Shown here: one piece after another, positions 1 through 7,074 of the stretch
How the letters are laid out: each line of letters begins with the position of its first letter
Position numbering within the stretch: the first letter of the stretch is position 1
DNA from: Rhodospirillaceae bacterium
GTDB lineage: Bacteria > Pseudomonadota > Alphaproteobacteria > UBA828
Length of the DNA: 23,544 nucleotides
Assembly: GCA_028819955.1 (NCBI GenBank)
Contig: JAPPKP010000442.1
Span: 1 to 23,544 of the forward strand
Direction of reading: 5' to 3'
Position numbers and translations under genes: made by a program
Notes under the pieces: generated by a model
Databases searched by the model: none
What the model saw: the letters and a program-made list of their open reading frames with translations, nothing else
What the model was told of the DNA's origin: nothing

Positions 1-51
1 GTCCGACTCGGAGGGCCACCTTACAATGACCCAAACTTCGGTGCCAGGTGA

Positions 52-266
52 CTAGTGTCCCGTTTGAGAAGTTCGTACGCCTCGCCGAGAACCCCAACAC
101 GTCATGGCCGGGCTTGACCCGGCCATCCACGCGTCGGCTCGGGACGCAACGGATCTGGCAGAGAGAGATGCCCGGATCAAGTCCGGGCATGACGAGAAGA
201 ATTGGAGAGTCGTGGAGACTGCACGGCCAACGCAACATCATGCGATCTTCAGAAACAGGACACTAG
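52..266. mobile_element. MITE-like nested inverted-repeat element bounded by CTAG
   Basis: The ends are inverted copies of each other. The left end from 52 (CTAGTGTCCCGTTTGAGAAG) and the reverse complement of the right end from 266 (CTAGTGTCCTGTTTCTGAAG) agree at 22 of the first 28 positions. Because both ends carry the palindrome CTAG, it could be a 4-bp target duplication or part of the terminal repeat. A second inverted pair (101-126 and 168-193) lies inside. No protein of convincing length is encoded, so if the element is mobile it is non-autonomous. The inner palindromes resemble intergenic palindromes common in alphaproteobacteria (recalled, not searched). The repeat structure is seen directly; mobility is inferred. 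Confidence 0.6.
101..193. repeat. Bipartite palindromic intergenic repeat
   Basis: Two perfect 9-bp-stem hairpins face each other: ATGGCCGGG-CTTGA-CCCGGCCAT at 104-126 and ATGCCCGGA-TCAAG-TCCGGGCAT at 168-190. The whole 26-bp halves (101-126 and 168-193) are also inverted copies of each other, agreeing at 22 of 26 positions, with GTCATG at one end and CATGAC at the other. Each half can therefore fold alone, or the two can pair across the 41-bp centre. This is the usual build of REP/BIME-type intergenic elements. It sits inside the larger inverted repeat at 52-266. Confidence 0.75.
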
Positions 267-300
267 CGGCTTGCGGCTTGCGGCTTGCGGCTTGCGGCTA
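266..300. repeat. 7-bp tandem repeat, five units
   Basis: GCGGCTT occurs four times head to tail (266-293) and is followed by one variant copy, GCGGCTA (294-300). The array abuts the right end of the inverted-repeat element and lies 44 bp beyond the stop codon of the GFA-family gene. Seven-bp units are prone to slipped-strand change, so copy number may vary between strains. No function is evident. The rest of 1-343 holds nothing else I recognise. Confidence 0.8.
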
Positions 301-343
301 TCGGCTGGCGCGGCGCGGCTGAGAGGATCACCGTGGCGCGGCG

Positions 344-748
344 TTACGGCATTTCCTCGATGGTGGGGAGCGACGGGATCCGGTCGAGCCAGTGCTGCTT
401 CGAGCGGTTGTAGATGTGGACCTTCGGGACCAGCTGGTCGCGCTGTTTGATGCTGCCGACGCGGATGCCGTAGAACGGTCCGGCCGGATCCGAGGTCGCG
501 TAGATGGGCGAGCCGCAGTTGGGGCAGAAGGCCTGCTGGCGCGGATTGCCGCTGTCGGCGATCTTGACGTAGACCTTGAGCTCGCCGGTAAGCAGGGTGA
601 AGGCGTCCTCCCTGGTGAAGGCGACCGTGCGGAACGCCGAGCCCGAGAGCGTCTGACAGTCCGTGCAGTTGCAGATAACAATTCGGTCCGTGTCGAGCTC
701 CGCTTCGTAGGTGATCTGCCCGCAGAAGCAGCCGCCGTCCACCTTCAT
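344..748 (-). CDS. GFA-family (CENP-V/GFA fold) zinc protein
   Basis: This 134-residue protein matches the GFA family (PF04828), small cytoplasmic zinc proteins named after glutathione-dependent formaldehyde-activating enzyme, most of which have no proven reaction. The family cysteines are all visible: CFC at 7-9, CNCTDC at 26-31 and CPNC at 75-78. They would bind a structural and a catalytic-type zinc. The G-S-A-F-R stretch after the second cluster is typical. The length is normal for a single-domain member. The ATG at 748 is preceded by GGGAGG at a good distance. It lies 126 bp downstream of the desaturase gene on the same strand, so it may be the last gene of that operon or separately transcribed. 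The family is secure; the substrate is unknown. Confidence 0.9.
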   Translation of the reverse strand: MKVDGGCFCGQITYEAELDTDRIVICNCTDCQTLSGSAFRTVAFTREDAFTLLTGELKVYVKIADSGNPRQQAFCPNCGSPIYATSDPAGPFYGIRVGSIKQRDQLVPKVHIYNRSKQHWLDRIPSLPTIEEMP

Positions 749-874
749 CGCACGCCTCCCTTCGCTGAACTTTTTGGCCGCGCCGGATACGGTTACTCGA
801 ACACGATGCGCGGCAGATAGCGGGAAACGACCCGGTTGGGCCGGTCGATCATGGGTCGGTCTCCCAGCCGCTCG

Positions 875-1840
875 CTACGCCCGCGCCGCTTCGGCCAGGA
901 AGGTGGGGTCCTCGCCGCGCCGGAGCATGGCGAGGAGCTCGAGGTTCACGGCGATGTAGCCGGGCGCGACCTCGTTGATGCCGGCAAGCTTGGAGTCCGG
1001 CCGCTCGCGCAGCTCGCGGCTGAGCGCGCCCAGCTTGTGAAAGGGCACGCCGGGGAAGAGGTGGTGCTCGGTGTGGTAGGGCATCTGCCACATCAGCCAA
1101 CGCAGGAGCGGCCCGGCACGGGTCGTGCGCGTGCTCCCGATGACGCCCTGCCCGTTGGGCAGGCCGTGGTGCTCGGCCGCCACGTAGAGGCGATAGAAGC
1201 ACGTGGTGACGATCATCGGCCCCCACACGCAGATGAGCGCCGCCCAGCTCTCGAAGTAGATCGAGAGTGCGGCGACGACCGCATAGCCGAGCAGATAGAG
1301 CCGCGCCTCCCGGATCACGATGCGCCGCTCCTTCTCCCGGAGAAAGGGCTCCGGCGCATGGCCGCAGGCGTGCTCGACGATGTTGCGGATCAGGGCGATC
1401 CAGAGTGCCAGACCGGCTACGAACTTGAGATAGCCCATGAACGTCCACGGCTTTTGGACCAGGAGCTCCGGATCGTGATTGGCGACCTTGGTGTGGCGGT
1501 GGTGGGCGAAATGAAAGAAGCGCTGGTAGTTGTGGGCATAGAAGCGGGGGAAGCTCGCCAGGTGGCCGAAGGCGTCGTTGAGGGTCCGGTTGCGGAACAC
1601 GGTCCAATGCCCGAGCTCGTGCTGGCCCGCGTAGCAGTAGCCCCAGAGGATGACGCCTTGGGCAAGGAACAGCGGCACCACCCACCAGCTACCCCACAGC
1701 GCATGGATGGCGTAGCCCGCGACTCCTGCGGCGCCGATCTGGCTCACGGTCTGGAGCCAACCCAGGAGGTCCGAGCGGCGCGAGAGCGCCTTGAGGCGCC
1801 GCGCCTCGATCAGGTCCTTGCGGGCAATCCAGTCGTCCAT
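875..1840 (-). CDS. Membrane fatty-acid desaturase family protein
   Basis: This is a 321-residue integral membrane di-iron enzyme of the fatty-acid desaturase/hydroxylase superfamily (PF00487). Members introduce a double bond or hydroxyl into acyl chains, carotenoids or similar lipids, using O2 and electrons from ferredoxin or cytochrome b5. Three histidine boxes are seen, counted from the chosen start: HELGH (74-78), HFAHHRHT (110-117) and HTEHH (256-260). Hydrophobic stretches between and before them fit the usual four membrane helices. An ATG at 1840 behind GGGTGG was chosen because it avoids overlap with the preceding gene. A GTG at 1882 would add 14 residues and overlap that gene by 29 bp. 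It follows the CRTAC1-like gene by 13 bp and is probably co-transcribed with the transporter. No ferredoxin partner is present nearby. The acyl substrate cannot be read from sequence. Confidence 0.9.
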   Translation of the reverse strand: MDDWIARKDLIEARRLKALSRRSDLLGWLQTVSQIGAAGVAGYAIHALWGSWWVVPLFLAQGVILWGYCYAGQHELGHWTVFRNRTLNDAFGHLASFPRFYAHNYQRFFHFAHHRHTKVANHDPELLVQKPWTFMGYLKFVAGLALWIALIRNIVEHACGHAPEPFLREKERRIVIREARLYLLGYAVVAALSIYFESWAALICVWGPMIVTTCFYRLYVAAEHHGLPNGQGVIGSTRTTRAGPLLRWLMWQMPYHTEHHLFPGVPFHKLGALSRELRERPDSKLAGINEVAPGYIAVNLELLAMLRRGEDPTFLAEAARA

Positions 1841-1853
1841 CACGCCACCCGGC

Positions 1854-3506
1854 TCAACGCGCATCCGCCACTGTACGCTCACGCTCTACCGGTAGGAAGC
1901 GATTCGCGCCGGTGTGCTGCCAGGGGCTCCAGGTCCCGTCCGGCCACTGCACGCGAACCTCGGCAGACTCATTCGCGCCCAGGCCGAAGTGAATCCAACC
2001 GGCCTGCCCGCTGACATGGCCGCCGCCGACCACCACCTCGTGGCGCTGGATGCGGCCGGCGGCACGCACCTCGATCCATGCACCGACGGCGTTCCGGTTG
2101 GCGTCGTCCTGATGCAGCATCACCTGAAGCCAGTGGCCGGCGCCGCGAATACGGTTGTGCAGGATCTCGACATTGGCCACGCGGTTCACGACGACGATAT
2201 CGAGCAGGCCGTCGAGATCGAGGTCGATCACGGCGCCGCCTCGGCTCCGCCGCATACTGGCGGCACCCGCCTCTACCGAGGCCTCGCGGAACCAACCGTC
2301 GGGGCCACCTAAGAGCAAGTTGTTCGGGTCATCCGCCGCGGCCTCCTCCATCTCTTCCACGTTGCCCTTGGCGACGAAGAGGTCGATCCAGCCGTCGTTG
2401 TTCACGTCAGCGAATTGCGAGTGCCAGGCGGTGGACGGCCGCTCGTCGTCTCCGGCATGGGGGCGAGTGGCCTCCACGCCGTGCTCGAAGGCGATCTCGC
2501 GGAACTCGGGCCCGCCGGTGCTGCCGGACGCGAGCGCGCGTAGCCGGTTCGTCCCCATGTTGGAGAGGAAGTAGTCTGGCAGCCCGTCCCCGGTGAGGTC
2601 GTGGCTGGCGATCCCCATGCCCCAGATTCTGAGGCGCGGCCAGCCGTCGGCACGGCCGTAGAGCCGGGGCTCGGCACCCAGGTGCCAGAGCTGCTCCTCG
2701 CCGGTGTCCTCGTGATAGAAGCGGTCGTTGCTGACCAGCAGGTCGGGACGCCCCGCGCGGCTCCAGTCGGAGAACAGCATCGAGAGCGGGCAATGTCCGG
2801 GGCTGAGGCTCACCGGCGGCCCGTAGGTCGTGGCTTCGGTGCTGGCCGGCCGGAACAGGACATTATCGGGGCACGCCGGGGTCGGCCCAGCACCGGTCGC
2901 CGAATCGCCGAATGGCGAGTGCATGGCTGCCCACATGTCGCGATCGACGTAGTTGCCGAAGGCGAGTGTCGGCAGCCGGTTGTCGCCCTCCCAGGCGGCG
3001 CTGAAGGCGGTGGTCCAGCCGTCGCCGCCGGAAACGCCCCAGTCTTCGCCCGCTTCGGCGAAGCGGCAGTCGCCCAACCCGCGGAAGAGCCGGTTGGCGC
3101 CCAGCCGGAGCACGGCAAGATCCATTGCGCCGTCGCCGTCGATGTCGAGCGGATAGGCGCCGGTCACGCCGGTCCCGCCGAGTTCGTTGTCGGCGAGGTG
3201 CGTGAAGCGCAGCGCGCCCGGCTCGCCGTCGTTGCGGTAGAGCGCGGACGGGCTGGCCCCGCCCGCGAAGAAGAGATCCGGATCGTCGTCGAGGTCGCAG
3301 TCGAAGGCGGCGACCCCGCCGCCCACGTAGTGCGACCAATCGCCGGTATAGGCGTGCTCCACCCCGGCCTCGACGGCGACGTCGACGAAATACGGTGCTC
3401 GGGGCTCGGCCGAGTCGGCGCCGTTGGCGGCGACTGTGCCGCCCGCCCAGACGAGCAGGGCGAACAGCGTAGCGGCGGAGTATGCGCGGGTCTGTCGGCG
3501 CGTCAT
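1854..3506 (-). CDS. Secreted CRTAC1-like FG-GAP/VCBS propeller protein with ASPIC/UnbV tail
   Basis: This 550-residue protein has an N-terminal signal peptide (basic start, hydrophobic 11-27, likely cut near 27-30). It then carries a series of FG-GAP/VCBS-type repeats with calcium-binding acidic loops at 69-77 (DCDLDDDPD), 121-129 (DIDGDGAMD), 303-311 (DLTGDGLPD), 367-375 (DVNNDGWID) and 428-436 (DLDLDGLLD). The last ~80 residues resemble the ASPIC/UnbV domain (PF07593). This is the architecture of CRTAC1 family proteins, extracellular beta-propellers usually thought to bind ligands or matrix; the bacterial members have no established role. It starts 21 bp after the LIV-type permease gene and is followed by the desaturase gene after 13 bp. 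It is therefore embedded in the transporter operon, and a periplasmic or surface role linked to the transported substrate is a fair inference. Family assignment is strong, function unknown. Confidence 0.88.
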   Translation of the reverse strand: MTRRQTRAYSAATLFALLVWAGGTVAANGADSAEPRAPYFVDVAVEAGVEHAYTGDWSHYVGGGVAAFDCDLDDDPDLFFAGGASPSALYRNDGEPGALRFTHLADNELGGTGVTGAYPLDIDGDGAMDLAVLRLGANRLFRGLGDCRFAEAGEDWGVSGGDGWTTAFSAAWEGDNRLPTLAFGNYVDRDMWAAMHSPFGDSATGAGPTPACPDNVLFRPASTEATTYGPPVSLSPGHCPLSMLFSDWSRAGRPDLLVSNDRFYHEDTGEEQLWHLGAEPRLYGRADGWPRLRIWGMGIASHDLTGDGLPDYFLSNMGTNRLRALASGSTGGPEFREIAFEHGVEATRPHAGDDERPSTAWHSQFADVNNDGWIDLFVAKGNVEEMEEAAADDPNNLLLGGPDGWFREASVEAGAASMRRSRGGAVIDLDLDGLLDIVVVNRVANVEILHNRIRGAGHWLQVMLHQDDANRNAVGAWIEVRAAGRIQRHEVVVGGGHVSGQAGWIHFGLGANESAEVRVQWPDGTWSPWQHTGANRFLPVERERTVADAR

Positions 3507-3527
3507 CGCGTCCGTTCCCCGGCGGGC

Positions 3528-4586
3528 CTAGTCGGGTGCGGCCGAGTCTCGTCGCAAGACCGAAGCCAGCTGCCGTTCGATGCGCTGGGCGATCGCGAGG
3601 CGCATGATGCGCTTCCAGATCGAGTCGATGGCGCCGGCCACGCCCTCCGGCAGGAAGATCATGAAGAGCAGAACCACCAGCCCGAGGCCGACGTTCCGCA
3701 AGTCGGAGAACTCCTTGAAGAACTCGTCGGCGACCATCAGCAGGCCGGCGCCGAGGAGCGGCCCCCAGTTGCGCCCGATGCCGCCCACCACGAGCATCGA
3801 GATCAGGAACAGCAGCAGCGCGAAGCCCACCAGGTTGGAGCCCACCGAGCCGAAGTGCGCGGCGTAGAAGGCGCCGGCCATGGCGGTCAGGAAGGCCGAG
3901 CCCGTGAAGACCAGGAGCTGGTACTTGAAGACGCTCACGCCGCGGGAGGTGGCAAGCTCCTCGTTGTCGCGCAGCGCCTTGAAGGCGAGCCCGATGCGGC
4001 TCTGCGTTACCGCCGCCGTGAAGATCAGCGCGACGATGAGGAGACCCAGCATCGTGTAGTAGTCGCCGATCATCCACTTGCGCCCGCCCAGGACCTCGCG
4101 CCAGCCGAAGGTGCCGAAGTCGCCGAGCCCCTGCGCGCCGCCGGTGAACGAGACGCAGGTCGCCGGGTTGATCGCCTTGTTGAGCGCGCTGCAGTCGGAA
4201 TCCGTCTGGATCAGCACGAACATGGTCTGCGATATGGCGAGCGTCAGCAGCGCGACGTAGATGCCGCGCATGCGCAGGCAGGCGAGGCCGATGAAGACGC
4301 TGAGCACGACGCCGGCGGCGCCCGCGACCGGGAAGGTGGGCCACAGACTCCAATCAAGGTAACGGCCCATCAGCGCGGTCGTGTAGGCGCCGAAGGCAAA
4401 GATCGCGAGCTGCGCCAGCGAGAAGATTCCGGCGACTCCGAACACCAGATTCCACTGGCTGACGACGGTCGCGTAGCAGAAGAGCAGCAGCGCGCTCGCG
4501 ATGATGTAGCGCGGCACGCCCATGAAGGGGAATGCCGCCGCCACCGCCAGCAGGATGACGAAGAAGACGTAATCGCGGGTCTTCAT
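3528..4586 (-). CDS. LivM-type ABC transporter permease
   Basis: This 352-residue polytopic inner-membrane protein belongs to the LIV (branched-chain amino acid/urea/amide) permease family and is the second permease of the set. It shows multiple hydrophobic helices and the cytoplasmic loop that docks the ATPase (about 198-222, with the SRIGLAFKALRDNE motif typical of LivM). The GGIGRNWGPLLGA stretch (268-280) is also characteristic. The loop between helices around 129-148 carries two cysteines (C132, C144), which could form a disulfide if it faces the periplasm. The ATG lies 10 bp after the stop of the LivH-type gene. The substrate cannot be read from the permease. Confidence 0.92.
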   Translation of the reverse strand: MKTRDYVFFVILLAVAAAFPFMGVPRYIIASALLLFCYATVVSQWNLVFGVAGIFSLAQLAIFAFGAYTTALMGRYLDWSLWPTFPVAGAAGVVLSVFIGLACLRMRGIYVALLTLAISQTMFVLIQTDSDCSALNKAINPATCVSFTGGAQGLGDFGTFGWREVLGGRKWMIGDYYTMLGLLIVALIFTAAVTQSRIGLAFKALRDNEELATSRGVSVFKYQLLVFTGSAFLTAMAGAFYAAHFGSVGSNLVGFALLLFLISMLVVGGIGRNWGPLLGAGLLMVADEFFKEFSDLRNVGLGLVVLLFMIFLPEGVAGAIDSIWKRIMRLAIAQRIERQLASVLRRDSAAPD

Positions 4587-4596
4587 TTCGTCGCCC

Positions 4597-5490
4597 TCAC
4601 TGCCGCGCGACCTGGCGCTTGCCGAACAACCCGGCGGGGCGCCAGATGATGGCGATAACCACCACGACCAGCATGGCGAGGAAGCCCCACTTGTCGGCGA
4701 AGAGCACCTTCACTGCCGCCTCCACCATGCCGATCAGGAGTGCGGCGTAGAGCGCGCCGGTCATGTTGCCGAGGCCGGCCAGCACGATCACGATGAACGC
4801 CTTGAGCATCGGCGTCTGGCCCATCAGCGGCACCACGTCCTTGAACGAGGTCAGCATGATGCCGGCGACGCCTGCGAGCGCGCTCGCGAGTGCGAGCACT
4901 ATGACGTAGACGCGCTTCACCTTGACGCCCATCAGGCGCGCAGCGTCGCGGTTCTGCGCGGTGGCTCGGATGGCGCGCCCCATGGTGGTCCGAGTCAGGA
5001 AGAGCCCGACGAGGACAATCAGCACCACTGCGACCGCCCAGATGATGATGCGCTGATAGCTGACCGGGACGTCCCCGATGAGGAACGAGTCGGCGCCCAT
5101 GGAAAGCGGCTGCGCGTAAGGAGAGACGTGGAACCACTCGCGCAGGATCTTCATCAGACCCGATTCCAGCGCCATACCGAGCCCGAAGGTCGCGATGATG
5201 ATCGTGACCTCGAAATTCCGTTGCTTCAGCATCCAGTGGGCCGAGCTGAAATAGACCGCCGCGCCGAAAACGCCCCCGGCAATGAAAGCGAAGGGCCCCG
5301 CGAACCAGAGCGGCAGCCCCCACCCTTCGGCCCAGACGAGCACGAAGTAGGCGCCGAGCGTCATGATGATGCCGTGGGCCATGTTGAGCATGTTGAACGC
5401 GCCCCAGACGAGGGCGAGCCCAACGGCGGCCAGCGCATACATGGCGCCGAAGGTGAGGCCGCTGACGACGATCTGGACGAAGAAGTTCAC
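4597..5490 (-). CDS. LivH-type ABC transporter permease
   Basis: This 297-residue LIV-family permease forms the membrane channel with the LivM-type partner. The N-terminal GLTFGAMYALAAVGLAL and the NMAHG motif (about 36-40) are hallmarks of LivH/UrtB proteins. The loop GRAIRATAQNRDAARLMGV (about 171-189) is the ATPase coupling segment, and AGLGNMTGALYAA follows in the usual place. The length is typical. It starts 18 bp after the end of the LivF-type ATPase gene, in the order binding protein, LivG, LivF, LivH, LivM. The family also contains urea and short-chain amide transporters, so the leucine name should not be taken as the substrate. Confidence 0.93.
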   Translation of the reverse strand: MNFFVQIVVSGLTFGAMYALAAVGLALVWGAFNMLNMAHGIIMTLGAYFVLVWAEGWGLPLWFAGPFAFIAGGVFGAAVYFSSAHWMLKQRNFEVTIIIATFGLGMALESGLMKILREWFHVSPYAQPLSMGADSFLIGDVPVSYQRIIIWAVAVVLIVLVGLFLTRTTMGRAIRATAQNRDAARLMGVKVKRVYVIVLALASALAGVAGIMLTSFKDVVPLMGQTPMLKAFIVIVLAGLGNMTGALYAALLIGMVEAAVKVLFADKWGFLAMLVVVVIAIIWRPAGLFGKRQVARQ

Positions 5491-5508
5491 TGCGAGTCCC
5501 CGATGCCC

Positions 5509-6225
5509 TCAGCCGCCGAGGTAGGTCTCGAGGATCTGCTGGTTGGAATGGAGCTCCTCGCCGTCGCCGGCCCAGACGATCTGGCCCGTGTCGAGCAGGT
5601 GAATGCGATCGGCCAGGTCGATGATGCGGCTCGCATTCTCCTCGACCAGGAGGATCGTGCGCCCCGACGCCTTGAGGTCGGTGATGATCTCGTAGATCTG
5701 ATCGATGACGATCGGCGCGAGACCGAGCGAGGGCTCGTCGATCATCAGAATGCGCCCACCGGCGAGCAGGCCCCGGCCGATGGCGAGCATGCGGCGCTCA
5801 CCGCCCGAGAGCGTGCGCGCGAGCTGCGTCGTGCGCTCCTTCAGCCGGGGCAGGATCTCGTAGATCTTCTCGACCTCCTGCTCGAAGGTCTTGCGCACCC
5901 GGGGCAGGTAGGCGCCCATCTTCAGGTTGTCGTAGACGCTCATCTCCGGGAACAGCATGTCGCCCTGTGGGATCAGGACGACGCCGAGCCCGACCACGGT
6001 TTCCGCCTCGGCGCCCTCGATCCGCCGCCCCGCCAACTCGATTCGGCCGCTGGTCGGCTTGAGCAGGCCGGCGATGCAGCGCAGCAGCGTGGTCTTGCCG
6101 TGCCCGTTGGGGCCGAGCATGGAGATGAGCCCGCCTTCGGGCACGTCGAACGACACGTCCTTGAGGACTCTCTGTCCTTCGTACCCTGCATGCAGGTTCT
6201 GGACGGAGAGGAGCAGCTCAGCCAT
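5509..6225 (-). CDS. LivF-type ABC transporter ATPase
   Basis: This 238-residue nucleotide-binding subunit of the LIV-type transporter acts on the cytoplasmic face. Seen: Walker A GPNGHGKTT (38-46), signature LSGGE (139-143) and Walker B ILMIDEP (159-165). In the switch region the sequence is LLVEEN, so the H-loop histidine is absent; LivF proteins often have VEQN here. The C-terminal YLGG ending is typical of LivF. The start codon overlaps the end of the LivG-type gene by 8 bp (ATGGCTGA), implying translational coupling and equal dosage. Because its signature is intact and its own H-loop is degenerate, it probably supplies the signature to the active ATP site formed with the Walker motifs of LivG. 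Confidence 0.93.
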   Translation of the reverse strand: MAELLLSVQNLHAGYEGQRVLKDVSFDVPEGGLISMLGPNGHGKTTLLRCIAGLLKPTSGRIELAGRRIEGAEAETVVGLGVVLIPQGDMLFPEMSVYDNLKMGAYLPRVRKTFEQEVEKIYEILPRLKERTTQLARTLSGGERRMLAIGRGLLAGGRILMIDEPSLGLAPIVIDQIYEIITDLKASGRTILLVEENASRIIDLADRIHLLDTGQIVWAGDGEELHSNQQILETYLGG

Positions 6226-7024
6226 TGGCGCCCGCCCGTTCCGCCAGCATGTGCTGCAGGCGGTCCGCCGTGCCCTCGCCGAGATAGACCTCGACGACGC
6301 GGCGGTCGCTCAGCAGCCCCTGGGTGTCGCCCTCATAGATCTTCTCGCCGTGATGCATGATGACGACCCGGCTCGAAATCTGGAGCAGGAAGCGCATCAC
6401 GTGTTCGATCAGGATGATCGTCATGCCCTCGGCGGCGAGGCCGTCGACGATCTCCATCACGTCGTCGACCTCGTGCGGGTTGAGGCCGCCCACAGGCTCG
6501 TCGATCAGGAGGAGCTTGGGCTCGGTAGCGACCGCGCTCGCGAGCATCAGGAGCTTGCGCTCCAGTACCGGCACATCGCGCGCGACCGCTTCCGCCCGGT
6601 CGGAGAGCCGGCAGAGCTCGAGGGCGCGGTCGACCCGCTCGCGCATCGCCCGCGAGAAGGTCATCGCGGGTATGCCGTGATCGCCAAGGCCGAAGGCCGA
6701 GCCGATCAGCACGTTCTCGCGGATCGTGAGCGAATCGAAGCCCGCATTGAGCTGGAAGGTGCGGGCCATGCCTCGATGACAGATGAGATCGGGGCGGACC
6801 TTGGAGATGTCGCGCCCCTCCAACTCGATCTCCCCGCTGGTGGCAGGGTTGATGCCTGAAATGACGTCGAGAAACGTGGTCTTGCCGGCGCCGTTGGGGC
6901 CGCCGATGCCGACCACGTCCCCCGGATAAACGTCAAGATCGAAATCGTTTACCGCTGCCAGCGCACCGAAGTACTTGAAGACGTTACGGCACGCCAGCAG
7001 CGGTGTACCTTCCCCCGAGGCCAT
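6218..7024 (-). CDS. LivG-type ABC transporter ATPase with degenerate signature motif
   Basis: This 268-residue nucleotide-binding subunit has Walker A GPNGAGKTT (42-50), a Q-loop glutamine (Q91 in ARTFQ), Walker B LLLIDEP (171-177) and H-loop histidine H208 (LIEH). The ABC signature is not recognisable. Where LivG normally reads LSYGQQRRLEIARAL, this protein has VPVLERKLLMLASAVA (151-166). The rest of the fold and the LivG-specific NPHE segment after Walker B are intact. The likely meaning is an asymmetric ATPase pair with one working and one degenerate site. It begins 50 bp after the binding-protein gene and overlaps the LivF-type gene by 8 bp. Family assignment is secure. I recall other alphaproteobacterial LivG-like proteins with altered signatures, so this may be a known subfamily. 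Confidence 0.92.
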   Translation of the reverse strand: MASGEGTPLLACRNVFKYFGALAAVNDFDLDVYPGDVVGIGGPNGAGKTTFLDVISGINPATSGEIELEGRDISKVRPDLICHRGMARTFQLNAGFDSLTIRENVLIGSAFGLGDHGIPAMTFSRAMRERVDRALELCRLSDRAEAVARDVPVLERKLLMLASAVATEPKLLLIDEPVGGLNPHEVDDVMEIVDGLAAEGMTIILIEHVMRFLLQISSRVVIMHHGEKIYEGDTQGLLSDRRVVEVYLGEGTADRLQHMLAERAGANG

Positions 7025-7074
7025 CTGTTGGACCGTGTTCTACTGTGCTCTTCGGCCTCCAGGGGATGCAGGGT

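Noticed and set aside
48..450. Short open frames of 70-80 codons in the leftmost region
   Set aside because: They run through palindromic and tandem repeats, overlap each other in different frames and lack ribosome sites, so they are not genes.
2601..4649. 682-codon open frame on the plus strand opposite the propeller and LivM-type genes
   Set aside because: It is antisense to two well-supported genes, has a low-complexity Glu/Arg/Ala-rich translation and no domain. Long open antisense frames are expected at this GC content.
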